A DNA stretch of 61,471 bases from Nemertoderma westbladi (lineage: Eukaryota > Xenacoelomorpha > Nemertodermatida > Nemertodermatidae), in the NCBI GenBank assembly GCA_032718475.1, contig JAUCBJ010004855.1:1-61471 (forward strand), read 5' to 3'. Position numbers and translations under genes: made by a program. Below are positions 61,187 through 61,471 of the stretch, piece after piece; the stretch's first letter is position 1; every line of letters begins with the position of its first letter. The notes below the pieces were generated by a model. It was not told the DNA's origin. It saw only the letters and a list, made by a program, of their open reading frames with translations, and did no database searches.

Positions 61187-61471
61187 TAATCGGCATGCTG
61201 CATTGCAGCTGCATTAAGAATGCTATGCCGGCTTATCGACAAAAAAAAGCCGCAACAACTCCTATTAGCCATGACTTTCACGAGATTATCTGCATCTTCA
61301 AGACCATCACGCTTATTGAGGAAAACACACGACTGTGAACGGCCTGACTATCATGTCGAAAGCTATGTCCTGCAAAGCGGAGGCGGAGACAATTGTTAAG
61401 CATAGGAGACCAATGAGACACCTCAAATGCTGCATCGGAGTAGCATTCTTGTGTATGAGCATGTCATTATA
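61187..61471 (-). mobile_element. RTE-like LINE 3' fragment, continues off the window
   Basis: The reverse complement matches the LINE C-terminus and 3' end: GATAAGCCGGCATAGCATTC, then AATGCAGCTGCAATGCAGCA, TGCCGATTATAG. It shares the GATTATAG 3' end with the copy at 52.1 kb. It has several substitutions and a poly(A) expansion. The 5' limit is beyond the window. Confidence 0.85.

Overview
This is a stretch of animal (metazoan) nuclear DNA. It holds parts of two recognisable eukaryotic genes with introns: a flightless-1 (FLII) homologue on the + strand and a DNAH1-type axonemal inner-arm dynein heavy chain on the - strand. It also holds a fragment of alpha-tubulin, non-LTR retrotransposons, DNA-transposon-like elements and very large tandem repeats. 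A gene for a ciliary motor, the intron-exon structure and an RTE-like LINE all fit an animal. The AT-rich non-coding DNA, rich in palindromes such as TAGGCCTA, suggests an invertebrate, perhaps marine, but I cannot name the species. There is no operon structure and no tRNA, rRNA or CRISPR array that I can support.

Layout. 1-1029 is unremarkable flank. 1030-29396 is one unbroken satellite array of a 49-bp unit (about 580 copies) with several higher-order-repeat zones and a zone of 48-bp units. 29397-38166 is AT-rich non-coding DNA with a 19/31-bp tandem repeat, an 875-bp element with ~215-bp terminal inverted repeats and a perfect 9-bp target duplication, the last 38 codons of an alpha-tubulin, a decayed LINE fragment, a hairpin repeat, and a 1.7-kb TA-flanked element with a 521-bp MITE nested inside it. 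38167-48954 is FLII in two coding exons: leucine-rich repeats in exon 1 and the whole gelsolin-like half in exon 2. They are separated by a 7.06-kb intron that is almost entirely a 22-24-bp minisatellite. 48955-51382 is non-coding and carries a 17-bp two-variant minisatellite. 51383-59108 carries five consecutive, phase-matched DNAH1 exons on the - strand (linker through the AAA1 Walker A and B motifs). Their introns hold an antisense, dead, near full-length RTE-like LINE and a truncated copy. 59109-61471 is upstream intron or flank with a G-tract foldback element and two further truncated LINE copies.

How it fits together. FLII (actin/gelsolin family scaffold) and DNAH1 (ciliary motor) are transcribed toward each other. 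The next DNAH1 exon is not found between the last visible one (51383) and the FLII stop codon (48954). DNAH1 must therefore continue beyond FLII, making FLII nested in a DNAH1 intron, or it is truncated, or the assembly is misjoined here. Most of the window is repeat DNA: about 36 of 61 kb are tandem repeats. Long reading frames inside the 49-bp array come from a strand that lacks stop codons and are not treated as genes.
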